Notes: generated by a model from the sequence alone, not told the origin. A stretch of 64,000 nt of DNA from Massilia sp. 9096 (GCF_000745265.1 NZ_JQNN01000001.1:2666001-2730000); one strand, 5' to 3'. Counted from the stretch's first letter, positions 36,571-48,012 are shown. Numbers and translations are program-made.

Positions 36571-37395
36571 TAAAGGCACCGCGCTCGAACGCTGCGTACT
36601 CCGGCGAACCGGGGAAGCGTTTGCGCAGCTGGGCCGCCAGCGACGCTTCCATGTCCCGGTTGCCGAGGTTGTGCTCGACGCGCAGGGCCAGCCACAGCGT
36701 GTCGGCCGGCAGCGCGTCGAGTTTCGCTGCCTCGGTCAGGCGGCTGATGAAAAACCCGGCGCGCTGGTAGTCGCGCCGCTCGAAATAAACGCGCGCCAGG
36801 CCAATGCTCACGGCCGGCAGCGCAGGTTCGTAACGCAGCGCATCGAGCAGGTAGCGCTCGGCGGCGTCGATATTCTTCATCTTCAGGCTGCAATTGCCGG
36901 CGTTGACCATGGCCTTGGCCGGCGACGCGTAGTGCGGATCCTTCAGCGCGGTCTCGAAGTAGCCCATCGCCTCGCGCGGCTTGCCGCCGGCGTCGCACAG
37001 GAACAGCCCGTAGTTGTTGGACAAGTCCGGATTGCGCGGCGCGAGGCGCAGCGCGTGCCGGTAGTTGTCGTCGGCGAGAAGCGTCTCGCCCATCGCCGTG
37101 TAGATCAGGGCGCGCACGCCGTAGGCCTGGGCCGAGTCGGGATCGGCCGCGATCGCCTTCTTGACCTCGTCGAGCGCGACGTCGTACTTGCCGGCCTGGT
37201 AGTAGTCGACCGCCAGCAGCAGGCGGATCTGCGAGCGCTTTTCGGCGGCGGTCTGGTCGGACGCGGTCTTGAGTTCCTGGGCGGAGCCGGCCATGCCGCC
37301 GCCGCTGCCGGCGCAGGCCGACAGGGAAGCGATCACGGCAGATTGCATGATCACCAGCGTCATCACGCGGACACGGCGTCCGGCCAGGGCGCGCA

Positions 37396-37396
<1 letters not shown>
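36563..37396 (-). CDS. type IV pilus biogenesis/stability lipoprotein PilF/PilW
   Basis: 277-residue TPR lipoprotein, the pilotin needed to localise and assemble the PilQ secretin. The signal peptide has a lipobox (SAVIASLSAC, about residue 28). TPR units follow: LLLAVDYYQAGKYDVALDEVKKAIAADPDS, AQAYGVRALIYTAMGETLLADDNYRHALRLAPRNPDLSNNYGLFLC, and AMVNAGNCSLKMKNIDAAERYLLDALRYEPALPAV. The order of TPRs and NNYGLFLC fit PilF. The ATG overlaps the rlmN stop as TGATG, and its stop lies inside the rodZ start region. Confidence 0.92.
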
Positions 37397-38565
<1,169 letters not shown>

Positions 38566-38595
38566 GATTGAATCCTGTGTCTTCAAATAAGTCCC

Positions 38596-38629
38596 GCCCG
38601 CCGGGGCCTGCCGGACGAGGCAGGCGGGC
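38596..38629. other. hairpin in ndk-rlmN spacer
   Basis: CCTGCC (38607-38612) pairs with GGCAGG (38619-38624), extended by GCCCG (38596-38600) with CGGGC (38625-38629) across a 6-nt bulge. No U-tract follows on either strand, so it may be an attenuating or processing hairpin rather than a terminator. Confidence 0.35.
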
Positions 38630-38687
38630 ACGAGCGAGCGGGGATACTGCGATGTTAAGTCAGCCTTGGCCGACCTACCAAAAAAAA

Positions 38688-39113
38688 TTAACGCGAGTAG
38701 ACGTTCAGCGCCGGGAAGTAGTAGGCGATTTCCACAGCAGCGGTCTCGGCAGCGTCCGAACCGTGCACGGCGTTGGCGTCGATCGAGTCGGCGAAGTCGG
38801 CGCGGATGGTGCCCTTGTCGGCCTTCTTCGGGTCGGTGGCGCCCATCAGTTCGCGGTTCTTGGCAATCGCGCCTTCGCCTTCCAGCACCTGGATCATGAC
38901 CGGACCCGAGATCATGAAGTTGACCAGGTCCTTGAAGAACGGACGTGCCGAGTGCACAGCGTAGAAGCCTTCGGCTTCGGCTTGCGACAGCTGGGCCATG
39001 CGCGCAGCGACGATCTTCAGGCCAGCGCCTTCGAAACGGCTATAGATTTGACCGATGACGTTTTTTGCGACTGCGTCAGGTTTGATGATCGACAGGGTGC
39101 GTTCGATTGCCAT
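38688..39113 (-). CDS. ndk: nucleoside diphosphate kinase
   Basis: 141-residue hexameric or tetrameric kinase transferring gamma-phosphate between NTPs and NDPs. Catalytic His117 is in the AVHGSD motif, with the nucleotide-binding IKPDAV and FKDLV regions. [23 protein letters not shown] is the conserved loop. The start MAIERTL (ATG 39113) was preferred to an in-frame extension. It heads the downstream genes rlmN-pilF-rodZ-ispG-hisS-yfgM-bamB-der. Confidence 0.98.
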   Translation of the reverse strand: MAIERTLSIIKPDAVAKNVIGQIYSRFEGAGLKIVAARMAQLSQAEAEGFYAVHSARPFFKDLVNFMISGPVMIQVLEGEGAIAKNRELMGATDPKKADKGTIRADFADSIDANAVHGSDAAETAAVEIAYYFPALNVYSR

Positions 39114-39348
39114 GTAAAAACTCCAATGAAAAGAAAGGTTTAAATCGAGATTTGGGAACTCAATCAACCTTCTATTTTATCATACATCGGCGCCCTGGCC
39201 GATATTGCGAAGCTCGACCCAGGGCCCAGGCGGCGCTCGCTTAGACAAAGCTTAAGATTTTTCGGAACCGGGCTTTTATGCGTGCGTAACAGCCCAATAT
39301 CGGTCATCATCTGTAGTGACAAGTTCATTTTTTCAACCGGAGGCATTC

Positions 39349-40032
39349 ATGATTCCTAGCATCCAACGTCCTTACGACGCGTCGGCCGTCCGCAGCTCGC
39401 GGCACCGCGTCCTGCGCAACACCTATTGGCTGCTGGCCCTGTCGATGATCCCGACCGTGCTCGGCGCCGTCGTCGGCGTGCAATTCGCCCTCCCCGTCCT
39501 GCGCGGCGGCATCGGCCTGGTGCTGTTCCTGGCGATCGCATTCGGCTTCATGTTCGCGATCGAAAAGACCAAGAACTCGGCCGCCGGCGTGCCGGTGCTG
39601 CTCGGCTTCACCTTCTTCATGGGCCTGATGCTCACGCCCGTGCTGCGCCTGACCCTCGGCTACGCCAACGGCCCGGCCCTGATCATGGGCGCCTTCGGGG
39701 GCACCGCCGTCGTGTTCGCAGCGATGGCGACCATCGCCACCGTCTCCAAGCGCGATTTCTCGGGCATGGGCAGCTGGCTGTTCGCGGGCACCATCGTGCT
39801 CCTGCTGGCATCGGTCGTCAACATCTGGCTGGCGTTGCCGGCGCTGTACCTGGCCACGCTGGTGCTGTGCGTGGGCATCTTCACGGCCTGGCTGCTGTTC
39901 GACGTGCAGCGCATCGTCAACGGCGGCGAGACCAACTACATCACGGCCACGCTGTCGGTCTACCTCGACGTCTACAATATCTTCACGGCCCTGCTGCAAC
40001 TGCTGGGCATCGGCTTCGGCCAGCGCGACTGA
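39349..40032 (+). CDS. Bax inhibitor-1 family (YccA-like) membrane protein
   Basis: 227-residue inner-membrane protein with seven hydrophobic segments and the BI-1 motif set: SSRHRVLRNTYWLLALSMIPT, GFTFFMGLMLTPVLRLTL, IMGAFGGTAVVFAAMATIATVS, and the C-terminal FDVQRIVNGGETNYITATLSVYLDVYNIFTALLQLLG with the acidic residues of the proposed pore. E. coli YccA modulates FtsH; other family members leak calcium. The SD CCGGAGG precedes ATG 39349. It is alone on the plus strand, divergent from ndk. Confidence 0.92.
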   Translation: MIPSIQRPYDASAVRSSRHRVLRNTYWLLALSMIPTVLGAVVGVQFALPVLRGGIGLVLFLAIAFGFMFAIEKTKNSAAGVPVLLGFTFFMGLMLTPVLRLTLGYANGPALIMGAFGGTAVVFAAMATIATVSKRDFSGMGSWLFAGTIVLLLASVVNIWLALPALYLATLVLCVGIFTAWLLFDVQRIVNGGETNYITATLSVYLDVYNIFTALLQLLGIGFGQRD

Positions 40033-40056
40033 GCGTCACCCGCGCCGCCTCGAACA

Positions 40057-40081
40057 CCCCGGCCCCGCCGGGGTTTTTTTT
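40057..40081 (+). terminator. Rho-independent terminator of the BI-1 gene
   Basis: Stem CCCCGG (40057-40062) with CCGGGG (40068-40073), loop CCCCG, followed by eight T. It is strong. The remaining 228 bp before the next start (40082-40309) contains no gene I can recognise. Confidence 0.9.
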
Positions 40082-40309
40082 CGCCGGTGTCCGCTATCGT
40101 GCGCCGCCGGCCGGCGCGGCGTTGTACAGTTGTCATCATCGTTTGTCATCAAAGCATTTCATTGCGGATTGTTGCACGGCCCTGCGAACCCAAGTTTCCC
40201 AGGCGCCAACTTTCGTGCGCGCCCGGCAAATGAAAATTTTCTTGACGATGCCGCCGGCTTATCCATTTGCGCATAAAATGAAGGCTTTCGGAACTCGAGA
40301 GCGATCGCC

Positions 40310-42961
40310 ATGCAGGCTGCAGTGCACGACGTGCAACTCCTCGCTAGCGCCGGCGCCGTGCGCGCGGGCTACCACGTCCATGACTGGTCGGGCTCCTCCG
40401 TCGGCCCACCCGAAGCCTGGCCGGCGGCGCTTCGCCATGCAGCCAGCCTGATCCTCGAATCCGAATTCCCCATGTACCTGGCCTGGGGACCGCAGCTCAC
40501 TTTCCTCTACAACGCCGCATTCGCCCCGCTGCTCGACGGCCGCGCCCCGAGCGCGCTCGGCATGCCGCTGGCCGAGGTCTGGCCCGCGCTGTGGGCCGGC
40601 ATGAAGCCGCTGGTCGAACGCGCCATGTCCGGCCACGCGATCTACGGCGAAGACGTACCGAGCCCGGTCTACCGCCACGGCAAGACCTCCCCCGGCTGGT
40701 TCACGCTGGCCTACTCGCCGGTGCGCGACGACGACGGCGCGGTGCGCGGCGTACTGTGCGTGACCAGCGAAACCACGCCGCGCGTGCAGCTCGAGCGGCG
40801 CCACGCGGTGCAGCTGCAGGTGGTCGACAGCCTGCGCCGCCTGCACCACCCGTCCGACATCATCGAATGCGCCTGCACGGTGCTCGGCAAGCACCTCGAG
40901 CTCGAGCACGCCTGCTACGTCGAGACCGACGAGCCCGAAGCCGGCTTCACGGTCAAGTACGACTGGGCGCGCGACCAGCGCGTCACCCCGCTGGCCGGCA
41001 AGGTCGCGCGCCTGGACGACTTCGGTCCGCAGGCGCTGGCCCTGCTGCGCACCGGCACCCCGCTGGCGGTGCAGGACGTGATGCTCGACCCGCGCCTGCC
41101 CAAGCGCGGCGAACGCTATGCGGCGGCCGGCGCACGCGCGATCCTGGTGGTACCGCGCGTGCGCCGCGGCCAGCTGCAGGCGGCGCTGGTCGGCTATGCG
41201 CGCCTGCCGCGCGACTGGGACGAGGAAAGCCAGCGCCTGGCGGCCGACATCGCCGAGCGCAGCTGGGAAGCGCTCGACCGGGTGCGCGCCGAGCAGGCGC
41301 TGCGCGACGCAGTGGCGCGCCAGACCACGCTGCTCGACATGAACGAATTCCGTCTCGAGCTGGCCGACCTGCTGCGCCGCCTGGACGAGCCGGGCCAGAT
41401 CTTCCTGCAGACCGGCGCCATGCTGGGCCGCTTCCTGCAGGCCAGCCGCGTGCTGTACGGCGACTACGACGCCGACAAGCACATCGTCACCTTCCACTCG
41501 AACTACACGGACGGCATGACGTCCGAGCTGACCGGCACCTTCCCGACCGCGCTGTTCGGCAGCGCCAACTTCGCCGCGCTGGCGCAGGGTACGCTGGTGG
41601 TCAACGACATGCAGCAGGATGCGCGCACCGGCGGTCCGGACACCTGGCCCAATTACGCGGCGCTGCAGATCCGCTCGTCGGTGGTGGTGCCGCTGAACCG
41701 CAACGGCGCCCTGACCTCCTGCCTGTTCATCAACGACAACCTGCCGCGCATCTGGAACCCGGACATCGTGCGCCTGATCGAGGACGTCGCCGAGCGTGTC
41801 TGGACCGCGGTCGAGCGCGTGCGCGCCGAGGACGCGCTGCGCCTGGCCGACCGCCGCAAGGACGAGTTCCTGGCGATGCTGGCGCACGAGCTGCGCAATC
41901 CCCTGGCGCCGATTTCCGCCGCGGCCCAGCTGCTCAACATGGGCGTGCCGGACGGCGCGCGGGTGGCGCGCACCAGCGCCATCATCGCGCGCCAGGTGAC
42001 CCATATGACCGGGCTGATCGACGACCTGCTGGACGTCTCGCGCGTCACGCGCGGGCTGGTGGTGCTGGCGCGCGACGAAGTCGACCTGCGCCGCATCATC
42101 AACGACGCCGTCGAGCAGGTGCGCCCGCTGATCGAAGCGCGTCGCCACCAGCTGACGGTTCACCTGTCGGCCGCGCCGATGTTCGTCCAGGGCGACACCA
42201 AGCGACTGGTGCAGGTCGTGGCCAACCTGCTCAACAACGCCGCCAAGTACACGCCGGAAGGCGGCCGGCTGGCGGTCTGGCTGGGCGCCACCGCGGAGCA
42301 GGTGCTGATCAGCGTCTCCGACAGCGGGATCGGCATCGCCGCCGACCTGCTGCCGACCGTGTTCGACCTGTTCTCGCAGGCCGAGCGCACGCCCGACCGC
42401 GCGCAGGGCGGCCTCGGCCTGGGCCTGGCGCTGGTCAAGAGCCTGGTCGAGCTGCACGGCGGCATGGTGACCGCGGCCAGCGAAGGGCGCAACATGGGCA
42501 GCGAATTCACGGTGCGCCTGCCGCGCCTGCAGGCTCACACGCACGTGCAGGCGCCCGCAGCGCCCGGCAACGGCGCGGCGCCGAGCCAGGCGCGCGGATT
42601 GAACCTGATGCTGGTGGACGACAACGTCGATGCGGCGCAGACCCTGGGCCTGCTGCTCGAATCCGGCGGGCATACGGTGACGGTGACGCACAACCCCTTC
42701 GACGCGCTGGCACGCGCCGGGCAGCAGGCGTTCGACGTCTATCTGCTCGACATCGGCCTGCCGGGCATGAACGGTTACGAACTGGCGCGCCGCCTGCGCA
42801 AGCTGCCGGGCGGCGACAAGGCGACACTGGTCGCGATCACCGGCTATGGCCAGCAATCGGACCAGGCGCATGCGATGGACGCCGGCTTCGACCGCTACTT
42901 CGTCAAGCCGGTCGAGCCGGCGAGCCTGTTCGAGCTGCTGGCGCGGGTGGCGGAGCGGTAA
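40310..42961 (+). CDS. hybrid histidine kinase (PAS-GAF-GAF-HisKA-HATPase-REC)
   Basis: 883-residue cytoplasmic sensor kinase; no TM helices seen. Residues about 20-160 form a PAS-like sensor. Residues about 165-325 and about 340-500 are GAF-like domains. HisKA follows with phospho-acceptor His526 in FLAMLAHELRNPL. The ATPase domain has N642-N643 (LLNNAAKYT), DSGIGIA (671-677) and GLGLGLALVKSL. After a Pro/Ala linker comes a REC domain: acidic pair LMLVDDN, phospho-acceptor Asp814 (YLLDIGLPGMNGYEL) and the K of FVKPVEP. There is no output or HPt domain. It is an orphan kinase: no dedicated regulator is adjacent. It converges on rlmD. Confidence 0.93.
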   Translation: MQAAVHDVQLLASAGAVRAGYHVHDWSGSSVGPPEAWPAALRHAASLILESEFPMYLAWGPQLTFLYNAAFAPLLDGRAPSALGMPLAEVWPALWAGMKPLVERAMSGHAIYGEDVPSPVYRHGKTSPGWFTLAYSPVRDDDGAVRGVLCVTSETTPRVQLERRHAVQLQVVDSLRRLHHPSDIIECACTVLGKHLELEHACYVETDEPEAGFTVKYDWARDQRVTPLAGKVARLDDFGPQALALLRTGTPLAVQDVMLDPRLPKRGERYAAAGARAILVVPRVRRGQLQAALVGYARLPRDWDEESQRLAADIAERSWEALDRVRAEQALRDAVARQTTLLDMNEFRLELADLLRRLDEPGQIFLQTGAMLGRFLQASRVLYGDYDADKHIVTFHSNYTDGMTSELTGTFPTALFGSANFAALAQGTLVVNDMQQDARTGGPDTWPNYAALQIRSSVVVPLNRNGALTSCLFINDNLPRIWNPDIVRLIEDVAERVWTAVERVRAEDALRLADRRKDEFLAMLAHELRNPLAPISAAAQLLNMGVPDGARVARTSAIIARQVTHMTGLIDDLLDVSRVTRGLVVLARDEVDLRRIINDAVEQVRPLIEARRHQLTVHLSAAPMFVQGDTKRLVQVVANLLNNAAKYTPEGGRLAVWLGATAEQVLISVSDSGIGIAADLLPTVFDLFSQAERTPDRAQGGLGLGLALVKSLVELHGGMVTAASEGRNMGSEFTVRLPRLQAHTHVQAPAAPGNGAAPSQARGLNLMLVDDNVDAAQTLGLLLESGGHTVTVTHNPFDALARAGQQAFDVYLLDIGLPGMNGYELARRLRKLPGGDKATLVAITGYGQQSDQAHAMDAGFDRYFVKPVEPASLFELLARVAER

Positions 42962-42963
42962 TA

Positions 42964-42987
42964 ACTGAGCAGCAATTACTACTCAGT
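42964..42987. terminator. possible bidirectional terminator
   Basis: ACTGAG (42964-42969) pairs with CTCAGT (42982-42987), with further partial pairing outside. It lies between the convergent stops of the kinase and rlmD in an AT-rich 28-bp gap. Short stem; moderate support. Confidence 0.4.
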
Positions 42988-42989
42988 AA

Positions 42990-44405
42990 TTACGCTTCCG
43001 GCTGGGAATCGGACTGGACTGCGGCCTGGGTCTGCGGCGTGGCGAACTCGCGCGGTACGAAATCCTCGAGCAGGTCGAACACGCCGATCGATTCCACGTG
43101 CGAGGTGTGGGGGAACATGTTGGCGATGCCGGCCTTGCTCATCTTGTAGCCGGCCCGGTGGGTCAGGATGCCGGCGTCGCGCGCCAGCGTCGACGGGCTG
43201 CACGACACGTAGACGATGCGCTTGGGCAGCAGTTCCGGATGGCTCAGGCGCAGCTCGGCCAGCGCCACGGCCAGCGCGACGGCGCCGTCGCGCGGCGGGT
43301 CGACCAGCAGGCGGTCGAACTTGCCAAGCTGGATCAGGTCGTCCTTCGTCACCTCGAACAGGTTGCGCGTGTAGAACGTGGTCTTGCCGTCCAGGCCGTT
43401 GGCGCGGGCGTTTTCCAGCGCGCGCGTGGTGAGTGCGGTGCTGCCTTCGATGCCCACGACCTCGCGCGCCTGCGTCGCCAGCGGCAGCGTGAAGTTGCCC
43501 AGGCCGCAGAACAGGTCGGCCACGCGATCGGTTTTCTCGACCTCGAGCAGGCGCAGCGCCTTGGCCACCAGCAGGCGGTTGATCTGGTGGTTGACCTGGG
43601 TAAAATCGGTCGGCTTGAACGGCATCCTGATGCCGAACTCGGGCAGCGTGTAGTACAGCTCTTTGCGTTTCGGATAGTACGGGTAAGCGCTGTCCGGGCC
43701 TTTCGGCTGCAGCCACCATTCGACGTTCCACTGGTCGGCAAACGCCTTGACCAGCGTCTCGTCGGCCGCGCTCAGCGGGGCCATGATGCGCAGCACCAGC
43801 ACGGTGCTCTCTTCGCCCACCGCCAGCTCGATCTGCGGCATCTGCTGGTAGATCGACAGGCTGGCGACCAGTTCGCGCAGCGGCACCAGCATCTTGGCCA
43901 CGTGCGGCGGCACGATGTAGCAGTTGGTCATGTCGGCCACGTAGCTGGAATGGCGCTCGTGGAAGCCGACCAGCATGCCGCCCTTCTTGGCCACGTGGCG
44001 CACCGACAGGCGCGCGCGGTAGCGGTAGCCCCAGGTCGGGCCGTACATCGGGCGCATGATGTTTTCGGCGCGGGTCTTGCCGATGTGCCAGAGATTATCT
44101 TCCAGCACGCGCTGCTTCATCGCCACCTGGGCCGACGGTTCGAGGTGCTGCATCGAGCAGCCGCCGCAGTGCCAGAAGTGTTCGCACTTCGGCTCGACGC
44201 GCATGCTGGACGCCTTTTGCAGCGTGACCATGCGGCCAGATTCCCAGTTCTTTTTCTTGCGCAGGGTTTCGAAGCTGACGCGTTCGCCCGGCAGTGCGCC
44301 TTCGACGAAGATCACTTTACCAGGGCTGCCGTCCTCGTTCTCGAGGTGGCCGACGCCGCGCGCGTCCATGTCGAGGGATTTGATGTTGATGAAGGTCTCT
44401 TGCAT
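42990..44405 (-). CDS. rlmD: 23S rRNA (uracil-1939-C5)-methyltransferase RlmD
   Basis: 471-residue methyltransferase making m5U1939. An N-terminal TRAM domain (INIKSLDMDARGVGHLE through VEGALPGERVSFE) precedes the 4Fe-4S ligands CEHFWHCGGCSMQH plus a downstream Cys (TNCYIVPP). The Rossmann part has VADLFCGLGNFTLPLA, GIEGSTALTTRALENARANGL, FDRLLVDPPRDGA and the nucleophile in VYVSCSPSTLARDAGIL. The C-terminal tail after FDLLEDFVPREF is variable. It follows rpoS by 9 bp. Confidence 0.97.
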   Translation of the reverse strand: MQETFINIKSLDMDARGVGHLENEDGSPGKVIFVEGALPGERVSFETLRKKKNWESGRMVTLQKASSMRVEPKCEHFWHCGGCSMQHLEPSAQVAMKQRVLEDNLWHIGKTRAENIMRPMYGPTWGYRYRARLSVRHVAKKGGMLVGFHERHSSYVADMTNCYIVPPHVAKMLVPLRELVASLSIYQQMPQIELAVGEESTVLVLRIMAPLSAADETLVKAFADQWNVEWWLQPKGPDSAYPYYPKRKELYYTLPEFGIRMPFKPTDFTQVNHQINRLLVAKALRLLEVEKTDRVADLFCGLGNFTLPLATQAREVVGIEGSTALTTRALENARANGLDGKTTFYTRNLFEVTKDDLIQLGKFDRLLVDPPRDGAVALAVALAELRLSHPELLPKRIVYVSCSPSTLARDAGILTHRAGYKMSKAGIANMFPHTSHVESIGVFDLLEDFVPREFATPQTQAAVQSDSQPEA

Positions 44406-44414
44406 AGCCCGCGA

Positions 44415-45413
44415 TCATAGCAAGGAATCGCGCACGACGCCACGGGCGGCCATGGCCCGCTTCAGCTTGACCAGGGCTTCCTGCTGGATCTGGCGCACGC
44501 GCTCTCGCGTCACCCCCATCTCCTCGGCCAGGGTTTCCAGCGTGGCCGGGTCGTCGTTGTCCAGGCCGAAGCGGCGCATGACGACCACGCGCTGTTTGTC
44601 CGGCAGCTTTTGCAGCCAGTCGCGCACCAGCACGCTCAGCTCGTGCTGCTCGGCATGCGCGTCCGGGCTGACGTCGCCGTCGTCGGGCAGCATGTCCATC
44701 AGGCTGGTCTGGGGATCGTTGTCGAGCGGCGCGTCGAGCGAGGTGGCGTGCTCGGACAGCGCCAGGATGTCCTGCACTTCCTCGACCGGGCGCCCGACCA
44801 GGCTGGCGATGTCCTCGGCGCTGGCTTCCTTGCCGTCGTGGTGCTGGGCTTCGAGGTGGTATTTGGCGCGCAGCACCCCGTTCAACTCGCGCACCATGTG
44901 CACCGGCAGGCGCACGGTGCGCGCCTGGTTCATGATCGCCCGTTCGATGCTCTGGCGGATCCACCAGGTCGCATAGGTCGAAAAGCGGAAACCGCGCTCC
45001 GGCTCGAACTTGTCGATCGCGCGCATCAGGCCGATGTTGCCTTCCTCGATCAGGTCGAGCAGCACCACGCCGCGGTTGATGTAATGTTTTGCAATGGAGA
45101 CCACGAGCCGCAGATTGTGCTCGATCATCTTCTGGCGCGCGGAAAAATCGCCGGCCTTGGCCCGCGTCGCGTAATGCACTTCCTGCTCGGCCGACAGCAG
45201 CGGCTTGGCGCCGATGCGGTTCAGGTAGTGCTGGGTGGCGTCGGTCGAGAGTTCGGCCTGCAGTACGCTCTTGAGCTCTTCGACGCCCTCGGCAGGGGCG
45301 CCGTCGGGCAGTTCGGCCCGCTCGTCGCCGCCCTCGCCCGGCTCACCGCCGTCCAGCGCATCGTCAGGTTCATCCTGAGCTTCGTTGTCCAGCGGATCGG
45401 GCGGCAGCGTCAT
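44415..45413 (-). CDS. rpoS: RNA polymerase sigma factor RpoS
   Basis: 332-residue stationary-phase/general-stress sigma factor. Region 1.2 is [25 protein letters not shown]; region 2 is [65 protein letters not shown]; region 4 has [22 protein letters not shown]. The N-terminal 50 residues are very acidic and nonconserved. Its position after nlpD is the classic arrangement, where the main rpoS promoter lies inside nlpD. The nlpD stop is 9 bp upstream. Confidence 0.98.
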   Translation of the reverse strand: MTLPPDPLDNEAQDEPDDALDGGEPGEGGDERAELPDGAPAEGVEELKSVLQAELSTDATQHYLNRIGAKPLLSAEQEVHYATRAKAGDFSARQKMIEHNLRLVVSIAKHYINRGVVLLDLIEEGNIGLMRAIDKFEPERGFRFSTYATWWIRQSIERAIMNQARTVRLPVHMVRELNGVLRAKYHLEAQHHDGKEASAEDIASLVGRPVEEVQDILALSEHATSLDAPLDNDPQTSLMDMLPDDGDVSPDAHAEQHELSVLVRDWLQKLPDKQRVVVMRRFGLDNDDPATLETLAEEMGVTRERVRQIQQEALVKLKRAMAARGVVRDSLL

Positions 45414-45422
45414 CGGGTTTCT

Positions 45423-46376
45423 CTAACGGCTGGGCAGGAACTTCGACGGATCGACCGGCTTGCCCTGCTGGCGTATTTCGAAATGCAGTTTGACCGTATC
45501 GGCATCGGAATCGCCCATTTCCGCAATCGCCTGGCCCTTGGTGACGGTCTGTCCTTCCTTGACCAGGATCGTGCGGTTGTGCGCGTATGCCGACAACAGG
45601 TTGTTGCTGTGCTTGACGATCACGAGATTACCATAACCACGGATGCCGCTACCGGCGTACATCACTTTCCCCGATCCGGCCGCCATCACCTGCTGGCCCA
45701 TCTTGCCGGCGATGTCGATGCCCTTGTTCTTGCCTTCGTCGAAGGTGGCGACGATGCGACCGTCGGACGGCCACATCCAGCTCAGCTTCTCGTCGTCGCT
45801 GGCGGTGACTGCGCTGCCGACCGGCAGTGCGCCCGGCGGGGCCGCCTTGATGACGTCCACCGCTTTCGGATTCTCGCCCTTTTCCAGTTCGGCCAGGTTC
45901 GATTCGTTGTACGGCTTCTTGTCGCCGCGCGGGGCCGATTTGCGCGCCGGCGCGGCCGGCTTGTCGGCGCCCGGCATGCTGATCGGCGAGGTGACCACGG
46001 CGGCGCTGCCGGCGGCGTTGGCCGCATTGGCCACATTGCCATTGGCGGCGCCACGCTCGAGCGGCGCCACGCGCAGCACCTGGCCGACCTTGATGTCGTT
46101 CGGGTCGGACAGGTTGTTCCAGGCGATCAGGTCGCGGTAGTTCTGGCCATGGTCGAGGGCGATGCGCAGCAAGGTGTCGCCGCGGCGCACGGTGTAGGTG
46201 CCGCGCGCGTCGGGCTTGAGGTCGTCGGCAGCCGGGGTGCTTGGGGTGACCGGGCGGAAACGGGGCGCCGAAGCGGTGGGACGGTCGACGATGGGCGCCT
46301 GTCGGGTCTCGGTACTGCAGGCGGACAAGAGTCCGAGACAAAGGGTCAGCAGGGCTAGGCGGGGTGTTGGTTTCAT
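45423..46376 (-). CDS. nlpD: NlpD-like LysM/M23 lipoprotein
   Basis: 317-residue outer-membrane lipoprotein that activates cell-wall amidase (AmiC) during division. Lipobox LLSAC (about residue 20). The LysM domain is GTYTVRRGDTLLRIALDHGQNYRDLIAWNNLSDPNDIKVGQVLRV. A Pro/Ala/Lys linker follows. The C-terminal M23 domain is WMWPSDGRIVATFDEGKNKGIDIAG through GNLVIVKHSNNLLSAYAHN and KLHFEIRQQGKPVDPSKFL. The HxxxD zinc site of true metallopeptidases is degenerate (KGIDIAG), as known for NlpD/EnvC. It lies between pcm and rpoS. Confidence 0.94.
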   Translation of the reverse strand: MKPTPRLALLTLCLGLLSACSTETRQAPIVDRPTASAPRFRPVTPSTPAADDLKPDARGTYTVRRGDTLLRIALDHGQNYRDLIAWNNLSDPNDIKVGQVLRVAPLERGAANGNVANAANAAGSAAVVTSPISMPGADKPAAPARKSAPRGDKKPYNESNLAELEKGENPKAVDVIKAAPPGALPVGSAVTASDDEKLSWMWPSDGRIVATFDEGKNKGIDIAGKMGQQVMAAGSGKVMYAGSGIRGYGNLVIVKHSNNLLSAYAHNRTILVKEGQTVTKGQAIAEMGDSDADTVKLHFEIRQQGKPVDPSKFLPSR

Positions 46377-46408
46377 TCTCTCTTATTTATTACGACAACT
46401 TGGCACCA

Positions 46409-47278
46409 TCAAACGGTGCCTGGCCGCAGCGGTACGAAATGGCAGCTTTCCAGCGTTTCGCTGGTCCATTCCGAAGTGCCGGTGCGAATAATGCGCTGCA
46501 GGTGCTGGACCTGGGCGCCGACGGGCGCCACCAAACGGGCGCCAATGGCCATCTGCTCGAGCAGTGCGCGTGGCACCTCGAGCCCGGCCGCCGCAAGGAT
46601 GATGCCGTCGAAGGGCGCGACTTGCGATAGGCCAAGCATACCATCTCCGTACTGCAAGCGCAGATTGGCGATGCGCAAGGGGCGCAAATTGGACTTGGCG
46701 AGCTCATGCAAAGGCTTGATGCGCTCGATCGAATACACCTCTTGCGCCACGCAGGACAGCACCGCCGCCTGGTAGCCGCAGCCGGTGCCGATCTCGAGCA
46801 CGCGGCGCAGCGGGCCCCTGCCCTTGAGCAGTTCGATCATGCGGCCCACGATGTAGGGCTGGGAAATCGTCTGGTTGTGGCCGATCGGCAGCGACACGTC
46901 GGTGTACGCCTGGGCATACATCGCCTGCTCGATGAACAGGTGGCGCGGCACGGTCTCGAGCGCGGCCAGCACCTGGCCATCCTTGACGCCCTGGCGGGCG
47001 ACGCGCGCAGCCATGGCGCGGCGCGGCGCTTCGGTGGCCATCTGGTCCGAGCGCGCCAGCGTCTGCTGCGGCTGCGGCTGGGCCGGCGCCTTGCCGGGAC
47101 CGCCCGGCGCGGCGCCGACGTAGGCCGGACCGCGCGGCGCCGGCGGCTGGCTGTTGGAGCGCGCGTTCTGGGTCGCCGTCTGCGGCGTGGCGACCGGCGC
47201 CGGCGCAGCGGGCTTGCGGCCGGCCGGGCCCGTCACCGACGACAGCGGCAGGGGGAAAGTGCTGCGCTTTTCGCTCAT
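46409..47278 (-). CDS. pcm: protein-L-isoaspartate O-methyltransferase
   Basis: 289-residue enzyme that repairs isoaspartyl damage in aged proteins. The catalytic region begins near residue 80 with [24 protein letters not shown] and [23 protein letters not shown]-binding is [24 protein letters not shown] and [13 protein letters not shown] follow. The N-terminal 75 residues are a low-complexity Pro/Ala/Gln extension beyond the usual length of about 210. The ATG overlaps the surE stop as ATGA, so the two are translationally coupled. Confidence 0.95.
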   Translation of the reverse strand: MSEKRSTFPLPLSSVTGPAGRKPAAPAPVATPQTATQNARSNSQPPAPRGPAYVGAAPGGPGKAPAQPQPQQTLARSDQMATEAPRRAMAARVARQGVKDGQVLAALETVPRHLFIEQAMYAQAYTDVSLPIGHNQTISQPYIVGRMIELLKGRGPLRRVLEIGTGCGYQAAVLSCVAQEVYSIERIKPLHELAKSNLRPLRIANLRLQYGDGMLGLSQVAPFDGIILAAAGLEVPRALLEQMAIGARLVAPVGAQVQHLQRIIRTGTSEWTSETLESCHFVPLRPGTV

Positions 47279-48012
47279 TCCAGGCTGCTCCGAAGGGAGG
47301 ACAATTGCTCGCGATGCGTCAGGTCGACCTGCAGCGGCGTGATCGACACCTCGCCGCGGGCGCTGGCGTGGAAATCGGTGCCCTCGCCGGCATCGCGGCA
47401 GGCGCCGGGCGCGCCGATCCAGAAGATCTCGCGCCCGCGCGGATCGTGGCCGCGCACCACCGGCTCGGACTGGTGGCGGCGTCCCAGGCGGGTCGGGGTC
47501 AACGGCCCCATCTGCTCGTAAGGCAGGTTCGGAATGTTGACGTTCAATAAAAACGGCGCGTCAAGCGCATCGAAACGGCGCAGCACGATGTCGCGCGCGA
47601 CACGGGCCGCCGATTCGATTTCGGCCCAGCCGCCGTGCACTTGCGAAAAAGCGATCGCCGGAATGCCGAACAGGAAAGCCTCGGTCGCGGCCGCCACGGT
47701 GCCGGAATACAGCGTGTCGTCACCCATGTTCTGGCCATTGTTGATGCCGGAAACGACCAGGTCCGGCAAGGTGTCGAGCATGCCGGTCAGGGCAATGTGT
47801 ACGCAATCGGTCGGCGTCCCGTTGACAAAATAGAAACCATTCGCCGCCTTCGACACCGAGAGCGGCCGGTCCAGCGACAGCGAATTGGAAGCGCCCGAAC
47901 GATTGCCTTCGGGCGCGACGACCGTGATGTCAGCGACCGCCGCTAGCGCTTCGGCCAGGGCATTGATGCCGGGGGCGAGGTAGCCGTCGTCGTTACTGAT
48001 AAGGATACGCAT
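47275..48012 (-). CDS. surE: 5'/3'-nucleotidase SurE
   Basis: 245-residue metal-dependent nucleotidase active in stationary phase. The metal site is [15 protein letters not shown]. Other motifs are [54 protein letters not shown] and [10 protein letters not shown]. The start MRILISNDD (ATG 48012) is firmly set by the family N-terminus. It is the first gene of the surE-pcm-nlpD-rpoS-rlmD unit. The 272 bp upstream (48013-48284) has no gene I can support. Confidence 0.97.
   Translation of the reverse strand: MRILISNDDGYLAPGINALAEALAAVADITVVAPEGNRSGASNSLSLDRPLSVSKAANGFYFVNGTPTDCVHIALTGMLDTLPDLVVSGINNGQNMGDDTLYSGTVAAATEAFLFGIPAIAFSQVHGGWAEIESAARVARDIVLRRFDALDAPFLLNVNIPNLPYEQMGPLTPTRLGRRHQSEPVVRGHDPRGREIFWIGAPGACRDAGEGTDFHASARGEVSITPLQVDLTHREQLSSLRSSLE

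Noticed and set aside
45423..46376. NlpD as an active metallopeptidase
   Set aside because: The zinc-ligand motif is altered (GIDIAG in place of HxxxD), as in known NlpD activators, so a regulatory role is preferred.
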